Shown here piece after piece: positions 31,878 to 33,884 of a stretch of DNA of 33,884 nt (position 1 is its first letter; each line of letters opens with the position of its first letter). This DNA comes from Ruminococcus flavefaciens. Lineage in GTDB: Bacteria > Bacillota > Clostridia > Oscillospirales > Ruminococcaceae. Under the pieces are notes generated by a model. That model saw only the letters and a list, made by a program, of their open reading frames with translations. It was not told where the DNA came from and made no database searches. A program made the position numbers and the translations under genes. The DNA is taken from assembly GCA_902766595.1 (NCBI GenBank), contig CACXEJ010000120.1:1-33884 (forward strand). Reading direction: 5' to 3'.

Positions 31878-33884
31878 ATGTTTGACGCAACAAAATCGAT
31901 CAAGCGCATCATCAGCATTTCCGCTGCTGCTGTATGTATGCTTGGTTCTCTCAGAGTTGCTCCCGCAGACTACTTTGAATCAGTAGACGCTGCAAGCACT
32001 CTCACAGCATTCCAGATCACACAGAATATGAAGGTGGGCTGGAACCTCGGTAACACCCTCGACGCTTATGCTCAGGATGCCGACGGAAATCCTCTCGCAA
32101 GCTGCGGTGTTGAGACTGAGACCTGCTGGAAAAACCCTAAGGCTAATCAGACTCTCTTCAATGCCCTCAAGGCAAAGGGCTTCAACACAGTCCGTATCCC
32201 TACAACATGGTTCCAGCATCTTGACAGCAACAACAAGATCGATCCCGCATGGCTCGCTCGTGTTCACGAGGTAGTAGACTATGCTTATAAGAACAATATG
32301 TACGTTATCCTCAACGTTCACCATGAGGAGGGCTGGATCAACAGACCTGATCTTGCTACAGCTTATGACGATATCAAGCCCAGACTTATGGCTATCTGGA
32401 CTCAGGTAGCTGAGGAGTTCAAGGACTACGATCAGCACCTAATATTTGAGTGTATGAACGAGCCTCGTGCTAAGGGCACAGACCATGAGTGGTGGTCAGC
32501 TTCACCTGTTGCTGAGGCAGACGTTATCAACAAGCTCAACGCTGACTTCGTAAAGCTCATCAGAAGCACAGACGGAGCTTACGCTAAGAACCGTCTCCTT
32601 ATGCTCCCCGGATATGTTGCAAGTTCAGATAAGACATTCCTCAATCAGATCGTAATGCCTGATGATGATTACTGTGCAGTATCTATCCACGCTTACACAC
32701 CTTACAACTTCACAATGAACACCAACACAGAGGAAGGCGCTTACCACGATACCTTCACTAAGGAATTCAGCGCTGACCTTGCTTACAATCTCCAGAACTT
32801 CCGTGATATGTTCGTTAACAAGGGAATTCCGGTAGTTATCGGTGAAATGGGTACTTCCAACTTCGGAAATACACAGGCTCGTGTAGACTGGACAAAACAG
32901 TACTTCGAGACAACTAAGAAGTACGGTATCCCATGCGTACTCTGGGATAACAATATCGAGTCCAACCCTGCAGCTCCCGGCGAGTGCCACGGCTACATCA
33001 ACCGTGAGACAGGCGAGTGGCTTTCATCAAGCCTTCCTATCATCAACAAGATGATGGAGATCATGGACGATCCTACTATCGTTTGGGGCAGCGAGGGCAA
33101 GATGCCTACTTATGACCACCAGGATATCAATTCCGGTAAGGCTTACATATCTTCACCTATCGAGATCGATGCTTCCAAGTCTGATGTATATCAGAACACA
33201 ACTCCCGGCGAGCCTGAAGTAACATGGGCTGATATGAAGGGTAAGGAAGTTGCTATCAAGTACACAGGCGATACACCTGTACTTGCAGTTTCTGACAAGG
33301 ATTACAAGGGCTGGAAGGAAATGAGCCCCTACACGATCGACGAAGAGAAAGGCATTGCTTACTATCTCGTAGATCAGGCAGTTCCCAAGATCTGGGAAGG
33401 CAGCCTTGACAATATCAGACATATGCAGGCAAGAACAAACGCTGTTACAAAGATCGAGAAGATCGTATTCCTCAATGCTCCTGACATTGATATCGAGATC
33501 GAGGTCGACAAGACCAAGAAGTACAGCATTGAGCTTGGCAGCAACAGAAATGGTAATATCAATATCAACCTCAAGGGTGAGGCTGGCACTGTTACAAACG
33601 GCTGCCTCGGCTTCAAGGCTCCTGCTTGGACACAGGTTGAGTGGGAAACAACTATCGGTTCTGACGGAACTGCAAAGGTCGTAATTCCGCTTGACAAGGT
33701 TCCCGCAGATGCAACAGATGTTGAATTCCAGATCTGGTACAATCCTGAGAAGGTTGAGATGAAGGATTATACAGTTGACGAGAAGCAGACTGAGACAGAG
33801 ACACAGTCTGAGACAACATCAGAGCAGATCACAACAGGAACACTTCCTGACGTTCAGGTTACAAAGTATGGTGATGCTAACCTC
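31878..33884 (+). CDS. Secreted GH5 endoglucanase-type enzyme, probably dockerin-bearing (3' truncated by window edge)
   Basis: 669 codons are present and the frame is open at the edge. Signal peptide at residues ~1-35 (IKRIISISAAAVCMLGSLRV). GH5 catalytic domain ~45-385: MKVGWNLGNTLDAY, FNTVRIPTTW, YVILNVHHEEGW, acid/base Glu195 in FECMNEPRA, HAYTPYNF, nucleophile Glu323 in VVIGEMGTSNFG. The pattern resembles GH5_4 (cellulase, xyloglucanase, mixed-linkage glucanase). Residues ~420-640 look like one or two beta-sandwich modules, candidate carbohydrate-binding modules. Then an acidic Thr/Glu linker (EKQTETETQSETTSEQ) and the last residues KYGDANL, matching the start of a dockerin calcium loop (GDxNxDG). 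Start ATG has AGGAGG 8 bases upstream. The dockerin call rests on the last few codons only. Confidence 0.92.
   Translation, partial: MFDATKSIKRIISISAAAVCMLGSLRVAPADYFESVDAASTLTAFQITQNMKVGWNLGNTLDAYAQDADGNPLASCGVETETCWKNPKANQTLFNALKAKGFNTVRIPTTWFQHLDSNNKIDPAWLARVHEVVDYAYKNNMYVILNVHHEEGWINRPDLATAYDDIKPRLMAIWTQVAEEFKDYDQHLIFECMNEPRAKGTDHEWWSASPVAEADVINKLNADFVKLIRSTDGAYAKNRLLMLPGYVASSDKTFLNQIVMPDDDYCAVSIHAYTPYNFTMNTNTEEGAYHDTFTKEFSADLAYNLQNFRDMFVNKGIPVVIGEMGTSNFGNTQARVDWTKQYFETTKKYGIPCVLWDNNIESNPAAPGECHGYINRETGEWLSSSLPIINKMMEIMDDPTIVWGSEGKMPTYDHQDINSGKAYISSPIEIDASKSDVYQNTTPGEPEVTWADMKGKEVAIKYTGDTPVLAVSDKDYKGWKEMSPYTIDEEKGIAYYLVDQAVPKIWEGSLDNIRHMQARTNAVTKIEKIVFLNAPDIDIEIEVDKTKKYSIELGSNRNGNININLKGEAGTVTNGCLGFKAPAWTQVEWETTIGSDGTAKVVIPLDKVPADATDVEFQIWYNPEKVEMKDYTVDEKQTETETQSETTSEQITTGTLPDVQVTKYGDANL

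Overview
The window looks like chromosomal DNA of a fibre-degrading gut or rumen Clostridia member, most likely Ruminococcus. The reasons are a secreted GH5 cellulase that runs off the right edge into what looks like the first calcium loop of a dockerin, low-redox metabolism (an NfnAB-type pair), Gram-positive style SecD/SecF, strong Shine-Dalgarno sites, near-consensus sigma-A promoters (17-18 bp spacers, often with an extended -10 TGn), and dispersed GC-rich hairpin repeats. The genus call is inference; no rRNA is present. No tRNA, rRNA, CRISPR array, transposase or phage gene was seen.

Layout. 1-640: 3' end of glycyl-tRNA synthetase and its terminator. 641-2064: a gene-poor leader and a secreted SleB-like cell-wall hydrolase with a Thr/Pro/Glu-rich linker. 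2123-10864: a surface-polysaccharide operon behind a consensus promoter: a 13-codon leader ORF, an undecaprenyl-phosphate sugar transferase, ManC, Gmd, two GT4 glycosyltransferases, Rmd (GDP-D-rhamnose synthesis), a membrane protein, a lipoprotein and a coiled-coil protein. 10914-17880: F-type ATP synthase operon in the order a, c, b, delta-alpha, gamma, beta, epsilon. Delta and alpha are one continuous 675-residue reading frame, and a four-helix-bundle (23S rRNA intervening-sequence family) gene flanked by inverted repeats sits between gamma and beta. 17909-20393: secD-secF. 20429-20772: an array of hairpin repeats between two facing terminators with the same stem. 20816-23245 (minus): an FHA protein, a PP2C phosphatase and a small membrane protein.

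23405-28032: a divergent operon with an alpha/beta hydrolase, a membrane-anchored MurF-like ligase, a divergent D-Ala-D-Ala ligase and a hexapeptide acetyltransferase. This may be an accessory peptidoglycan-precursor module. 28058-28165: a multi-hairpin, cloverleaf-like element. 28237-29187: LysR regulator. 29238-31628: NfnA/NfnB-type flavoproteins behind a structured leader. 31754-33884: the GH5 enzyme.

Most unusual points: the delta-alpha fusion, the insertion of the four-helix-bundle gene into the ATP synthase operon, the hairpin families whose stems change sequence but keep pairing, and the hydrolase/MurF-like/Ddl-like operon. All calls come from reading the sequence; no database search was run.
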